64,000 nucleotides of DNA from Desulfovibrio sp. (GTDB lineage: Bacteria > Desulfobacterota > Desulfovibrionia > Desulfovibrionales > Desulfovibrionaceae), in assembly GCA_030145055.1 (NCBI GenBank), contig JAQYWK010000003.1, positions 434,001-498,000 of the forward strand. Reading direction: 5' to 3'. This document shows, piece by piece, positions 17,001 through 26,007 of this stretch. Within the stretch, counting starts at the first letter, position 1. Each line of letters opens with the position of its first letter. The notes beneath the pieces are model-generated. The model saw only the letters and a program-made list of their open reading frames with translations, did not search any database and was not told where the DNA came from. A program made the position numbers and the translations under genes.

Positions 17001-18329
17001 CATGATAAAACGATTTTCACGCCTGCGCTTAGTGAATCCCGCGATGGAGTTTCCGGCATCGTTGATTCAAGCGGCACATGGCGGGCGATAAATGATCCTG
17101 ATGTAATACTACTAATCCCAAGCCTCGGCGAAATAAGTACAGATTTTCTCGCGGCCGCTATGAGTAGAGATAATATCCGCTACAAGGTTCTTCCTCATGC
17201 AAACGAGGCGACGCTCAAACTCGGACGAAATAATTCATCCTGCAAAGAATGCCTCCCACTACAACTGACTTCTGGAGCCTTGCTTGCACATCTCGAAGAA
17301 AGAAAGAAGCCGGAAGTATCGTTATTTCTCATGCCTACAGCAAAAGGACCTTGCCGCTTCGGGCAGTATTCCGTCTTTATGAATGACCTTGTCGAAAGGC
17401 TGGAAATCCCAGACCTAGCAATGTTTTCTCCAAGTTCCACAAATGGGTATGGAGGTTTCAGCACAAAAGTTGTTCTCGGCTTGTGGCAAGGAATAGTCAC
17501 AGGGTCCATTCTTGAAGACATTCACGCAAGTATCGTGACTGGTGCAAAGGACAAAGAAAACGCGCTAAAACTATTCTGGAAAGTTAGACAAGATCTGCTT
17601 AAATCCGTGACTACAAATTGGAAAGATCTTTCCCGTGCGCTACATAAGGGCGCAAAAGAGCTTTCGGTAATTAAGCTCGAGAAGTCCATTGAAGAATACC
17701 CTGTAATTTCAATTCTCGGCGAAATTTATGTTCGCCACGACCCTCTTGCGCGGCGCAGTTTGCCTGAGCGGTTGTCAAAAGAAGGATTCATCGTCCGTGT
17801 AGCACCTGTGCTGGAATGGATGAAATATACTGATTGGCTGAATCGAAAAGGTATCGAAGGCAAAGCGGGACTGAGGTCCATCGTCAAACAGGGTATTAAA
17901 GGATATTTCGAAATGAGAATCCGCGCCATCCTATCAAAAAGCGGCCTTGTCCATTTCGACGGGCCGAACATCGGCAAAATCGTGGCAACTGCGGCCCCCT
18001 ATATTTCTGACCAGCTTACAGGCGAAGCGGTGCTCACCGTTGGCGCATCTCTGCACGAAATTATGAATCCGTCCTGCGGAGTGATTTCTATCGGTCCATT
18101 CGGTTGCATGCCTTCACGCGTGGCAGAGTCAATACTCAGCGAAAAATTCCGCGCAGTTTCCACAGGGCATAAAGCATCCTCTTTCCTTGAAGATGATACA
18201 CGCCTGCCATTTCTCGCCATTGAAACAGATGGTAATCCCTTCCCGCAGTTAATCGAAGCTAGACTCGAAGCATTCTGCCTTCAAGCATCACGACTGCACT
18301 TACGTAAGATCAATCAAAAAGTTACATAA
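14100..18329 (+). CDS. Giant 2-hydroxyacyl-CoA dehydratase activase fusion
   Basis: A 1409-residue fusion. Residues 1-255 and about 300-570 are two BadF/BadG/BcrA/BcrD ATPase domains. The second is canonical, with LGLDVGSTTTKGVL, EIGGQDAKY and NEACSAGTGSFLEE, where Cys is the [4Fe-4S] ligand shared by the homodimer. The first has KCASGTGEF and GRCSVFCKSDCTH. From about 640 follow a DUF2229-type region and segments related to the dehydratase D component, with conserved cysteines (FCHPVELAHG, GPCRFGQY). Archetypal activases drive one electron at low potential into radical dehydratases by ATP hydrolysis. In these fusions the substrate is unknown. Start is weakly supported (no clear ribosome site) and may depend on coupling to the upstream gene. 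Confidence 0.88.
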   Translation: MVKSLGICAGASTIGMVLVSRENETFSVLKTVSISHEGNPASAILSAIEKFGNIENIRIATSGRKFRHLLDLPSISEPQALESALSFTNLVKNGYRTIISAGGETFMAYLLDADGKVETVHTGNKCASGTGEFLVQQLGRMGLDLDAMADLDENMPAHKVSGRCSVFCKSDCTHALNKGIEKDSVVAGLARMMAGKCIELLRKLPSDKVVLIGSCSLNKFMVRELKKELPDLAIPEQAYVMEALGAAIWAADHGKIHTGNFSSVIQKGTTSFTFLPPLEAHIGSVDFHEDDQAEYSPESKLALGLDVGSTTTKGVLVDLASLKTVASCYLRTDGDPIGASRKVYSELASQVPAGTTASIMGVTGSGRNIAGLHAGTAGIINEITAHAAAAVHYDPDVDTIFEIGGQDAKYTWLKNSVPCDYAMNEACSAGTGSFLEESAKETLGIEVTDIATIAFKGQNPPNFNDQCAAFIGSDLKLASQEGVPLDDMIAGLVYSVCINYSNRVKGNRTLGNKIFMQGGVCYNKAVPVAMAALTGRKIIVPPHPGLTGAFGVALEAIRRTKLNLLDEGIFDPTELSLREVHYKTPFICKGAGRDCDLGCSIARITVNDKTFPFGGICNRFDNSKVSAKLSEGEDLVTWREKRVFRDLREPQEGRPTIGMNRSLLMNTWFPLYNTFFRALGFEIRLPDKVDLESIEQKGAPFCHPVELAHGSMGELLKLKTDHIFLPHVRSLPLKNGDRSSTCVLVQGETYYLRSAFPELDNRSVLAPVIHMQEGMDQVQTTFVKMAKSLGVKAGKASDAFTKALAEQDIFFVDIRTKGEEYITDLEDQPNKNAVVLFGRPYNAFNSWANKSIPAKFSTRATNIIPCDMLPSTNGCNADRNMYWATGEQIMEAADYVASHPQLFGTFITNFSCGPDSFLLGHFRRAMGKKPSLTLELDSHTADAGIETRIEAFLDIVNGFKLLEIGSNHDKTIFTPALSESRDGVSGIVDSSGTWRAINDPDVILLIPSLGEISTDFLAAAMSRDNIRYKVLPHANEATLKLGRNNSSCKECLPLQLTSGALLAHLEERKKPEVSLFLMPTAKGPCRFGQYSVFMNDLVERLEIPDLAMFSPSSTNGYGGFSTKVVLGLWQGIVTGSILEDIHASIVTGAKDKENALKLFWKVRQDLLKSVTTNWKDLSRALHKGAKELSVIKLEKSIEEYPVISILGEIYVRHDPLARRSLPERLSKEGFIVRVAPVLEWMKYTDWLNRKGIEGKAGLRSIVKQGIKGYFEMRIRAILSKSGLVHFDGPNIGKIVATAAPYISDQLTGEAVLTVGASLHEIMNPSCGVISIGPFGCMPSRVAESILSEKFRAVSTGHKASSFLEDDTRLPFLAIETDGNPFPQLIEARLEAFCLQASRLHLRKINQKVT

Positions 18330-18393
18330 ATCCTTCTGTATATCACAAAACGAATATCAAGTTTTATTAATTTAATATTAAGATATGTCCATC

Positions 18394-18421
18394 TTGTCCT
18401 TGATATAGATTGGCGTATTAT
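18394..18421 (+). promoter_or_regulatory. Candidate promoter of the protease-lipoprotein pair
   Basis: TTGTCC (18394-18399) and TATTAT (18416-18421) are spaced by 16 bp, about 60 nt before the protease start codon. Confidence 0.45.
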
Positions 18422-18481
18422 GATATCGAATCTAGGCCTTAAACGGGTAGTTCTTCTTTTGTTTTCAGACTGGAGGGTCAT

Positions 18482-20722
18482 ATGAAATCTAAGTTTTTAA
18501 AATTACTATTAATAATTGCGCTGGTTGCTATTGCGGGCTGTAAAACAGCGGGCACAGGCAAAGGCGGAGAAACAAAATATTCAATGTTCTTTACTCCTGC
18601 GGATCATATCTCGCAGTTAGTTGAGCAAAAGAATCTAATGCAGGCCGAACAAGTCTGGGCTTCAAACATCCAATTTTTTAATGAGAACCCTGAAACACAG
18701 GTTCAACTTCAAAGCTTAGCATCATCCATAAAGCTTTTGTTTCAACCAAAACTGATTGCTTCCAAAGCACGCTTAGATTCAATAATATGGCCGGCTCCAC
18801 GTGCTCAGTGGCCAATGATAGAAGACAAATTTACTGATACGCAGGAGATGATCTCTACAGTTTCAGCCAGCACAATTCTTCCCGCATACAATCAGGTTCC
18901 GGCCGAACTTGCGCAGCTTGAAACAACTTACAAACAAAAAGAAGCGCTCGTAAAAAATGGCGCAGCAGCAGCAGCATTCAAAGCATATCCGCTACTGACA
19001 TCAACTAGCTTTTTCGAAGCCTATCCTGCGACTTTAAATAGATCTGCGTTTCTGGATTCTCAGGCACCATTCCTTACAAGCGCTATTCTTAGCGCAAAGG
19101 GAACCGGCGTTACACACCTGATGAAGACATACGGGCCAGACCTTTCTAACAAATTTAAAACGGATCTCGGCGCGCAGTATTATAAAAACGCTCTCCGCAG
19201 AGCCTCAAAAAAATCAAATCCATCTCTACGCGCCATAGTTAAAGCCCTTCAAGACACTAAAAATGCTGGTTTTGAAATTGACCAGATTCCAGATTGTAAA
19301 ATAGCTTTCGTCAGAGTTACCAGCAAATCCATGCTAAGACAGCATGGCATTGAATTCGGCATCGGTATTGACGTCGACATGCCAATTGAAGCTGAACAAG
19401 CTGAAGCGAAAGGGATGTTCAACTCACAAACAGCGCAGGGAGCAGATATTGTAATTCTGATTAATGAAGCTGTTTCTAAAATTGACCGCAAAACAACAGG
19501 CTACAGAGCTGAAAAAAGTCGCCTCATTTCCGGCTACAAAGAGACATACAATAACAATTACGACAAAGCGCAAATGACTTACCAAAATGCGCAAATGCTT
19601 AATAACGGTCTGCAATTTAGAATTAATCAATTCAAAACTCAGGGTTTGGGAGGAGCACTCGCAATCTTAACTATGCAATCAGAAATAGATCTTAACGAAA
19701 AAAGATTTATGGACGCACAGTCAAACGCAACCATGACTCCGCGCATGCTGAACCTTCCAGTTTACGTGAAATACAAATACAAAGTTGTTTCAGTTAAAGA
19801 TGCCAAAAGAGCTTCTGTACAGTACTACATCATCGATCGCCGCAACAAAACTTATTACGATAATACTTTCGATATTAATCAGGAACGCACATTTAAAGTC
19901 GCATACGGTGTACAGGATGAAGATCCTGACAATGCATCCATCCTTTCCAAGTTCAAAACAGAGAATGATCTCAAAAACTACGAGAAACAGCCTGTAAGCG
20001 TAGCCCTGTCTGACATTCTCGGACACTATGCGGCGCAGCACGGTAAAGACAAAAAATACAAAAATATAGCGCAGATTCAGAAAAGCATCATGAATGACCG
20101 CAATGTTGCGATGAAAGAATTTTATTCCAAACAATACAACTCTGATACAGGTAACGACCCGCGCTTTGATTCTGTCGTTATCGTCTATAATCCGCAGGGT
20201 AGCCTAGGCAGTGGGTTCTTCGTCACTGAAGATATAGTGCTCACCAACTTCCACGTGGTAGAGGGAAGTGACTATGCCGAAATGAAACTTCACAATAATC
20301 AGGAGACATTCGGTAAAGTCATGGCATATGACATGAACCGAGATCTTGCACTGGTCAAAATGCAGACTCGCGGCAAGCCTGTAAGATTCTACTCTGAGAA
20401 CACACTTCCAATGGGAGTTACAGTTGAAGCCATCGGACATCCTGAGGGATACAACTTCACAATAACCCGTGGTGTTTTCAGTGCATACAGATCCATAAAA
20501 GGAGCCGGACCAGCTGCCTCAGGCAGGAAGGTTCGTTATATCCAGACTGATGCGCCGATTAACCACGGCAACTCTGGTGGACCCTTATTTTACAAAGACA
20601 AACTGATCGGCGTAAACACATGGGGACTCTCAAAGCAGGCCACCGAAGGGCTTAACTTCTCAGTTCACTACGCAGAAGTTATGGACTTTCTTAAGCAGCA
20701 CGGCATTAACTACCGCAAATAA
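18482..20722 (+). CDS. Lipoprotein with C-terminal trypsin-like serine protease domain
   Basis: A 746-residue protein with a lipoprotein signal peptide ending in AIAGC (Cys20). Residues 30-560 are an unrecognised mostly helical region. Residues 565-740 are an S1C/HtrA-like protease: GSGFFVTEDIVLTNFHVVEG with His591, MNRDLALVK with Asp621, and GNSGGPL with Ser698, so the triad is complete. No PDZ domain follows. It is anchored in the envelope and probably processes or degrades periplasmic proteins. A TraT-like lipoprotein gene begins 9 nt downstream, which suggests a joint envelope role. GGAGG lies 6 nt upstream of the ATG. Confidence 0.85.
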   Translation: MKSKFLKLLLIIALVAIAGCKTAGTGKGGETKYSMFFTPADHISQLVEQKNLMQAEQVWASNIQFFNENPETQVQLQSLASSIKLLFQPKLIASKARLDSIIWPAPRAQWPMIEDKFTDTQEMISTVSASTILPAYNQVPAELAQLETTYKQKEALVKNGAAAAAFKAYPLLTSTSFFEAYPATLNRSAFLDSQAPFLTSAILSAKGTGVTHLMKTYGPDLSNKFKTDLGAQYYKNALRRASKKSNPSLRAIVKALQDTKNAGFEIDQIPDCKIAFVRVTSKSMLRQHGIEFGIGIDVDMPIEAEQAEAKGMFNSQTAQGADIVILINEAVSKIDRKTTGYRAEKSRLISGYKETYNNNYDKAQMTYQNAQMLNNGLQFRINQFKTQGLGGALAILTMQSEIDLNEKRFMDAQSNATMTPRMLNLPVYVKYKYKVVSVKDAKRASVQYYIIDRRNKTYYDNTFDINQERTFKVAYGVQDEDPDNASILSKFKTENDLKNYEKQPVSVALSDILGHYAAQHGKDKKYKNIAQIQKSIMNDRNVAMKEFYSKQYNSDTGNDPRFDSVVIVYNPQGSLGSGFFVTEDIVLTNFHVVEGSDYAEMKLHNNQETFGKVMAYDMNRDLALVKMQTRGKPVRFYSENTLPMGVTVEAIGHPEGYNFTITRGVFSAYRSIKGAGPAASGRKVRYIQTDAPINHGNSGGPLFYKDKLIGVNTWGLSKQATEGLNFSVHYAEVMDFLKQHGINYRK

Positions 20723-20731
20723 GGAATTAAT

Positions 20732-21475
20732 ATGAAAAATAGAACTAAAATATTCGCCGCAGTTATCGCGATTATGGCTTTATCCATGCTCATGTCCGGA
20801 TGTCAATCCAGGCAACGCATGGGGATGGTCAGAGAAAAAGGCACTGGGCTGATGTACGGATCTTACATGGACGGTAATCTGTTCATGGACCCTTCACAGT
20901 TTTCAAATCCGACAATTAAACTTTCCATACGAAATACGTCTGGAGACCCAGCTGTTAATCTAAAAACCCTTCGCGCGGATCTTGAAAAGTCTTATATCGA
21001 CAAAGGATACGAGATCACCAAGGGTAAAGACTACGGTATTCATATCGACGTCAACATGCGCTATTCCGGCCAAATGTCTACAAACATGGCTATAGAATAT
21101 GGCCTCGTGGGCGCAGCGACCGGTGGATACGCTGGAAGCAAAGCTCCTAGAAGCACAGATGGAGCAGTGCTCGGAACAGCTGGCGGAGCAACCGTTGGAG
21201 CTATCCTCGGAAGTTACTCAACTGAAGACACCTACATTATGTTTGCAGATGTTGCGATCGGCCTCGTTGATACACTTGCCAAGCGCAAAAAATTCACAAT
21301 CACCTTCGGCGATACGCAAATCAAAAAAGATGATGAAAATACAGGTTTCACTGCGTACCGCGCCCGCGAAAAATCGAAGATTGCAGTATATGCCGGAGGC
21401 GATAACGTCCACCAGTCTGAAATAGTCGACGGAGTTACATCCAGATTCAAAAGAATACTTGAAGATGTAATCTAA
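20732..21475 (+). CDS. TraT-like outer-membrane lipoprotein
   Basis: A 247-residue lipoprotein; the signal peptide ends in LMSGC (Cys24). The body matches the TraT complement-resistance/surface-exclusion family: IKLSIRNTSGDPAVNL, a glycine-rich hydrophobic stretch GLVGAATGGYAGSKAP and GTAGGATVGAILGSY, and the tail with AREKSKIAVYAGG. TraT on F plasmids blocks conjugation partners; chromosomal members in free-living bacteria have no established role. It is translated 9 nt after the protease-lipoprotein gene and ends in a terminator. There is no sign of conjugation genes nearby, so a plasmid origin is not indicated. Confidence 0.8.
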   Translation: MKNRTKIFAAVIAIMALSMLMSGCQSRQRMGMVREKGTGLMYGSYMDGNLFMDPSQFSNPTIKLSIRNTSGDPAVNLKTLRADLEKSYIDKGYEITKGKDYGIHIDVNMRYSGQMSTNMAIEYGLVGAATGGYAGSKAPRSTDGAVLGTAGGATVGAILGSYSTEDTYIMFADVAIGLVDTLAKRKKFTITFGDTQIKKDDENTGFTAYRAREKSKIAVYAGGDNVHQSEIVDGVTSRFKRILEDVI

Positions 21476-21506
21476 GCTGGGTCCACTCAATAAAGTTTAA
21501 CAATAA

Positions 21507-21540
21507 CCCCTTGCGCCAAAAGTGCAGGGGGCTTTTCTTT
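21507..21540 (+). terminator. Terminator of the TraT-like gene
   Basis: CCCC-TTGC (21507-21514) pairs with GCA-GGGGG (21524-21531) with one wobble pair, followed by CTTTTCTTTT. Confidence 0.7.
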
Positions 21541-21737
21541 TATCAGCGCAGTAAAACATGACGCACACACTACTAATTACACAGCAAATCACCCTTTCGA
21601 TTGAAATACGCGCATTATTTAAGACCAAAAGTATGCGATACAAAATCCTGAGCACATTTAATGGTTGAATCCCAGCTAGCTTGATGTTACGCCGTTTTTA
21701 ATCTTTTTAAACATAATTCTTTCAGGAAGTATAAAAT

Positions 21738-23111
21738 ATGAACGGTAATAATAAACCAAGTCGCTCAGGAAGAGATGCCTTTACATCAAATCTGGGAATG
21801 TTAGCTGCAACACTCGGTTCGGCTGTAGGACTAGGAAACATTTGGAAGTTTCCTTCCATGACCGGAACAAACGGCGGCGCAAGTTTCCTTTTCGTTTATC
21901 TCGCATGCACAATAGTTGTTGGACTTCCCATAATGATCTCTGAAATCATGCTAGGCCGTACAGTCAAAGCAAATGCAATCACAACTCTGCGCAAACTATC
22001 GCCAAAAGGGCAGCCATGGGGAATAGTAGGAATATCTGGCGTAGTTGCAGCATTTCTAATTCTATGCTTCTACACTGAGGTTGCTGGTTGGGTTTTTGCG
22101 TATATATTTAAAGGTATTTCAGGATCAATTCTAACAACAGACCCAGCGATAGCTTCAAGCACGTTCACGGAGCTCATTTCTGACCCCGTCCAATCTATTG
22201 CGTGGCAATGGTTTGTTATCGCGTTTGTTTCAATCATCATCACCTTCGGTATCTCCAAGGGAATCGAGAAAGTAACCATCAAGCTGATGCCTATTCTCTT
22301 TATCTTATTGCTCGTAATCTGTGCCAGAAGTTTAACTCTGCCCGGAGCATCTAAAGGACTGGAATTTCTTTTTGCCCCGGACTTTTCTAAAATTAATGGT
22401 TCAGTAATATTGATGGCAATGGGGCTGGCATTCTTCAAGCTGTCTATCGGAATGGGAACCATGATGACTTACGGTTCATACTTTAAGGATTCCCAGAACA
22501 TTCCGCTGACAGCCACCCGCGTTGTTCTCGCCGATCTTCTAATTTCACTGCTTGCGGGCATCGCAATATTTCCGGCAGTCTTTGCTTACGGATTCGATGT
22601 TTCTGCAGGGCCATCCTTACTATTCATTACCATCCCCGCAGTGTTTGCATCCATGCCTATGGGGCATCTATTCGCGGTTCTGTTCTTCGTCTTGGCAGCC
22701 GTTGCCGCAACAGGAGCAATGCTCTCGCTCTTTGAAGTTCCCGTTGCCTACCTTTGCGAAGCTCGCCAAATGTCCCGCAAAGCAGCAACGGCCACAACTG
22801 CAATTTTGATTATGCTTTTAGGTGCACCCGCGGCCCTTTCAAGCAGTTTAACCAAAGACGTTAAAGTTTTCGGAATGACCTTCTTTGATCTCTTCGACTT
22901 CCTATCCTCTAATCTATGCATGCCTGCAGGCGGCCTTCTCATCTGCATATTCACAGGCTGGATTTTCGGTAAGGATAGAATCAAGACTCAGCTAAGTAAC
23001 CATGGGCTTATAAAAAATGGTGCAATCATCAGCACGTTCATGTTTTTAGTAAAATATATCAGCCCGCTTCTAGTCGCATTGGTTATGATGAACATGTTGA
23101 AAGTATTTTAA
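21738..23111 (+). CDS. Sodium-dependent transporter, NSS/SNF family
   Basis: A 457-residue inner-membrane protein with 11-12 predicted helices. The first helix carries the family hallmark LGSAVGLGNIWKFP, whose Gly/Asn residues bind sodium and substrate in LeuT-type transporters; a second unwound helix is seen around MALGLAFFKLSIGMG-like residues near 230. Members import amino acids or related compounds with sodium. The substrate cannot be read from the sequence. AGGA lies 11 nt before the ATG. Terminators flank the gene on both sides, so it is a single-gene unit. Confidence 0.88.
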   Translation: MNGNNKPSRSGRDAFTSNLGMLAATLGSAVGLGNIWKFPSMTGTNGGASFLFVYLACTIVVGLPIMISEIMLGRTVKANAITTLRKLSPKGQPWGIVGISGVVAAFLILCFYTEVAGWVFAYIFKGISGSILTTDPAIASSTFTELISDPVQSIAWQWFVIAFVSIIITFGISKGIEKVTIKLMPILFILLLVICARSLTLPGASKGLEFLFAPDFSKINGSVILMAMGLAFFKLSIGMGTMMTYGSYFKDSQNIPLTATRVVLADLLISLLAGIAIFPAVFAYGFDVSAGPSLLFITIPAVFASMPMGHLFAVLFFVLAAVAATGAMLSLFEVPVAYLCEARQMSRKAATATTAILIMLLGAPAALSSSLTKDVKVFGMTFFDLFDFLSSNLCMPAGGLLICIFTGWIFGKDRIKTQLSNHGLIKNGAIISTFMFLVKYISPLLVALVMMNMLKVF

Positions 23112-23138
23112 GTCTTTCAAAATACATACACATATGAA

Positions 23139-23178
23139 AGGGCCGTCTCGGATAAACTGAGACGGCCCTTGTTTATTA
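23139..23178 (+). terminator. Terminator of the NSS transporter gene
   Basis: AAGGGCCGTCTC (23139-23150) and GAGACGGCCCTT (23160-23171) form a perfect 12-bp stem, followed by TGTTTATT. It also faces the convergent gene ending at 23205. Confidence 0.8.
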
Positions 23179-23204
23179 AATACTGATACTAACTGTGATC
23201 TATA

Positions 23205-23789
23205 TCATTCCACATCTTCGAAAGTTTCACGAACTTCCGCAAGTCCTTTGCGGTATCCTTCAGCGTCGCCATACTGAAAAAAATGACGATAGCGACTATG
23301 TACAGATTTAACTGGCCGAGCATGACGAATAGGACACCAGTACTGCTCAGTTCGAGCCGCAACCTCACGAATAAATCCAATAAGTCCATTGAAATAGCTA
23401 CAATAAAAACAATTCATTTTTTCTAGAAAATTCAAATACTTAAGAGAACTACGGTCTAGTACAATATAATCTCTGCGCTTTACCAGCGGGATTCCATACA
23501 CGGGAAAACACATAAGCTGGTATAACCAAACAGTAAAATCCAATATCAAGGCTGGAACTATGGGCATCCAAATGAACGGCATTGTAAGAATAACCCAAAA
23601 TCCAGAATCATAAACATAATCAACCCACTTTGCGGCAAACTCACGATGAGCGGCTTTTACATCTGCGCTGAAACGGACCTTTTTTTCCTGAACTGTATAA
23701 TAAAATTTATTTTGAACATCACGCAACTCACTGCGCAGGTCTCTTTCCAACACATCAATTTTGCCGAGGATTTCATCTATTTTGTTCAT
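23205..23789 (-). CDS. Conserved membrane protein of unknown function
   Basis: The 194-residue product begins with a coiled-coil stretch (MNKIDEILGKIDVLERDLR) and then has one long or two closely spaced hydrophobic segments (GFWVILTMPFIWMPIVPALILDFTVWLYQL, residues about 63-95). The C-terminal half is soluble and notably conserved in look: KMNCFYCSYFNGLIGF, then AARTEQYWCPIRHA, with three cysteines and several Trp/Tyr/His. The C-x-x-C pattern and YWCPI could bind a metal, but this is speculation. I recall similar unnamed proteins in other Proteobacteria and do not know a function. It appears monocistronic. Confidence 0.7.
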   Translation of the reverse strand: MNKIDEILGKIDVLERDLRSELRDVQNKFYYTVQEKKVRFSADVKAAHREFAAKWVDYVYDSGFWVILTMPFIWMPIVPALILDFTVWLYQLMCFPVYGIPLVKRRDYIVLDRSSLKYLNFLEKMNCFYCSYFNGLIGFIREVAARTEQYWCPIRHARPVKSVHSRYRHFFQYGDAEGYRKGLAEVRETFEDVE

Positions 23790-23927
23790 TCGCTTCCTTG
23801 TCTGGTTTTTTCAAGTTTCAGATTATGCCTGAGCTCCGCTTAATATCCATACTTTGTTTCAAAGATACCCTTACGCTAAGTAAATAGTGCTATCACTTGC
23901 AAGATTATTCGTTAATCGGACACAAAA

Positions 23928-23954
23928 AAGCCGCTTCGAAAAACAAAGCGGCTT
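23928..23954 (-). terminator. Terminator of the first FecR-RTX gene
   Basis: AAGCCGCTT and AAGCGGCTT (23929-23954) form a 9-bp stem; on the minus strand a run of T residues (23929-23924) follows. Confidence 0.7.
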
Positions 23955-23978
23955 CGTAATCATATCCAATACCAACAA

Positions 23979-25808
23979 CTATACGCAGCAAGCAAGATCG
24001 ATATCTCCTTCTACAACATCACCACTAGTAACACTTGCTACCAATTCTATTGGATCTACACCAGCCTTACCGTCAGGATCCCAAGAAAGCATACCACCGA
24101 GACCAGTATCTTCCCATACAAAGACCGGATCTGAGCCAGCAGAACTATCATATTCAGCCTTAGTCTCAAAGTGCTTAACAACTCCAAAATCACTCCCTTC
24201 GAAATGGAACTCGTCAGTACCCGAAACAAAAAGCGGCACCACATCTGAACCGGTAGCTCCAAAATCACCAGAACTGGTATACCCATACGTATTTGCGCCT
24301 CCACCACCGTCAAGATAGTCATGACCAGAACCGCCTATGAACGTATTCGATTCAGCATTTCCATAGAGATAATCATCATAACCTGAACCGATCACCCCTT
24401 CAAAAAGGGTCAGAGAATCGATATCATCTCCATGACTAGCCGTTCCACTATCTAAGCATACAGACACGTAATGATCAGAGCTTGCAAAGGATACAAAGTC
24501 AATGCCTGTACCACCGTTCATCACATTAACACCATCTCCAGCATCTATTAAATCAGCACCTTGCTCTCCATAAATAGTATCATTACCATCACCACCGTAA
24601 ATAGTATCATCTCCGGAATCACCGTTTAGAAGGTCATTACCTTCATTACCATAAATAGTATCTTCACCTTGCCCACCATAAAGCGTATCGCTTGATTCCA
24701 ATCCAAGAATAGTATCGTTTCCACCTCGCCCATCAATATAATCCGTATTCACGGTTCCTTCTAAAAAATCATCACCAGAAGTACCGTATACCCAATGAAC
24801 TCCTTCATCAGTAGTATGCGTAGCCACTTCGTCATCAGGAAGATCAGTGGTATCCCCATTAGCTATCAGATCCAAGATATCATCATCTGTCGGAATATCA
24901 TTTAATTGTTCTAACAATGCCGTAGCAGTTTCAATATCTCCTACAGCCAGAGCATCGAAAACCTCTTGAGCCACTCCTAACGCATCGCTATCAAAACCTT
25001 GCTCAAAACCAGAACCGAGTTCAAGAGCGCCAGCAAGCACTCCTTCGCCGGAAAATAACGGACCACCGGTTTCACCGCCTTCGACTCCTTCTTGTCCTTC
25101 TTCGCCTTGCTGCTCCCCTTCTTCACCCTCTGTCTGCTGCTGTTCCTGTTGCTGCTGTTGTTCTTGCTGTTCTTCCTGCTCACGCTGTTCCTGAATTTCC
25201 TGCTCAGCCTGAATAGCCGATGGAGCGATCGACTGGAATTGTTCAAATTCTTCGACAGTCATAGCACGAACAGTGCTCATAAGACCTGATGCAGCAATAT
25301 CAACCAATGCACGTGGCGAACTGATCTGACGGATCTGTCCGTCTATAGACTGGATCAATAAAGCCTTACCACTATGAATTTCTTCAACACCATGCTTCTC
25401 ACCATCGGGCCCAATATCATGAACGGTGATGGTCCCACGAATTCCTATAGTCGTAAGCGGAGTGCCGACCTTGAATCGTTCAGGATTCTGCTCAGCAATC
25501 TTACCCGTCACCATACGGAAAGTTCCCTGTGACATCTTGAAAAGAAGTTCAGATGAGGATTCGGCAGAATCATCAAAAACATAATCATCCAGAGCTATGG
25601 AAGAATCCTCGCCCTGCGACAGCAAAGTATCATCAACGAATTGTATTTCCGCATTACTGCCCGTAAGGGTGATAAGCTCATCCCCTGCATAAACCGGATC
25701 TCCGGCCACAACAGACCGCATGCCGGATTCAGATTGAAGAAAAACTTCACCGTTGGCGGCAAGGACTATACCTATAGAATTTGTTTCAAAAACGATTTCA
25801 GGAGACAT
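23979..25808 (-). CDS. FecR-domain / RTX-repeat secreted protein A
   Basis: About 609 residues starting at ATG 25808, which has GGAG 8 nt upstream; an in-frame GTG at 25817 overlaps that ribosome site and is rejected. Residues 1-190 are a FecR-like domain (GEVFLQSESGMRSVVAGDPVY, VGTPLTTIGIRGT, SGKALLIQSIDG). A low-complexity Gln/Glu linker follows (about 215-255). Residues about 345-450 carry calcium-binding GGxGxD nonapeptides (GGNDTILGLESSDTLYGG, GGDGNDTIYGEQGAD). The tail ends in a VVEGDIDL segment like that of its paralog, in the place of a type I secretion signal. No secretion ABC transporter genes are nearby. Likely a secreted or cell-surface calcium-binding protein. Confidence 0.85.
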   Translation of the reverse strand: MSPEIVFETNSIGIVLAANGEVFLQSESGMRSVVAGDPVYAGDELITLTGSNAEIQFVDDTLLSQGEDSSIALDDYVFDDSAESSSELLFKMSQGTFRMVTGKIAEQNPERFKVGTPLTTIGIRGTITVHDIGPDGEKHGVEEIHSGKALLIQSIDGQIRQISSPRALVDIAASGLMSTVRAMTVEEFEQFQSIAPSAIQAEQEIQEQREQEEQQEQQQQQEQQQTEGEEGEQQGEEGQEGVEGGETGGPLFSGEGVLAGALELGSGFEQGFDSDALGVAQEVFDALAVGDIETATALLEQLNDIPTDDDILDLIANGDTTDLPDDEVATHTTDEGVHWVYGTSGDDFLEGTVNTDYIDGRGGNDTILGLESSDTLYGGQGEDTIYGNEGNDLLNGDSGDDTIYGGDGNDTIYGEQGADLIDAGDGVNVMNGGTGIDFVSFASSDHYVSVCLDSGTASHGDDIDSLTLFEGVIGSGYDDYLYGNAESNTFIGGSGHDYLDGGGGANTYGYTSSGDFGATGSDVVPLFVSGTDEFHFEGSDFGVVKHFETKAEYDSSAGSDPVFVWEDTGLGGMLSWDPDGKAGVDPIELVASVTSGDVVEGDIDLACCV

Positions 25809-25817
25809 AGCACACAC

Positions 25818-25862
25818 TCCGTCTGTAATTTTTACCCCCTATACATAATATAATAACTTTCA
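25818..25862 (-). promoter_or_regulatory. Candidate promoter of FecR-RTX gene A
   Basis: On the minus strand TTGTCT and TATGTA are spaced by 16 bp within an AT-rich upstream region. Weak -10. Confidence 0.3.
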
Positions 25863-26007
25863 AAGACAATTCAAGACTGTAAAAAGTCTAAATTTAGAAT
25901 TTAACTTGTTATTAACTCACAAAAAACTATGCAATAAAAAAATTTATATCACTTCAGCCACTTACAAAACACAAATTTATGTAAAATTTACCCAGCTTGC
26001 ATTAAAA

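Noticed and set aside
24500-24750. Regular short repeats that could suggest a CRISPR array
   Set aside because: The repeats are codons of RTX GGxGxD nonapeptides in frame and vary in sequence; there are no fixed-length spacers or cas genes.
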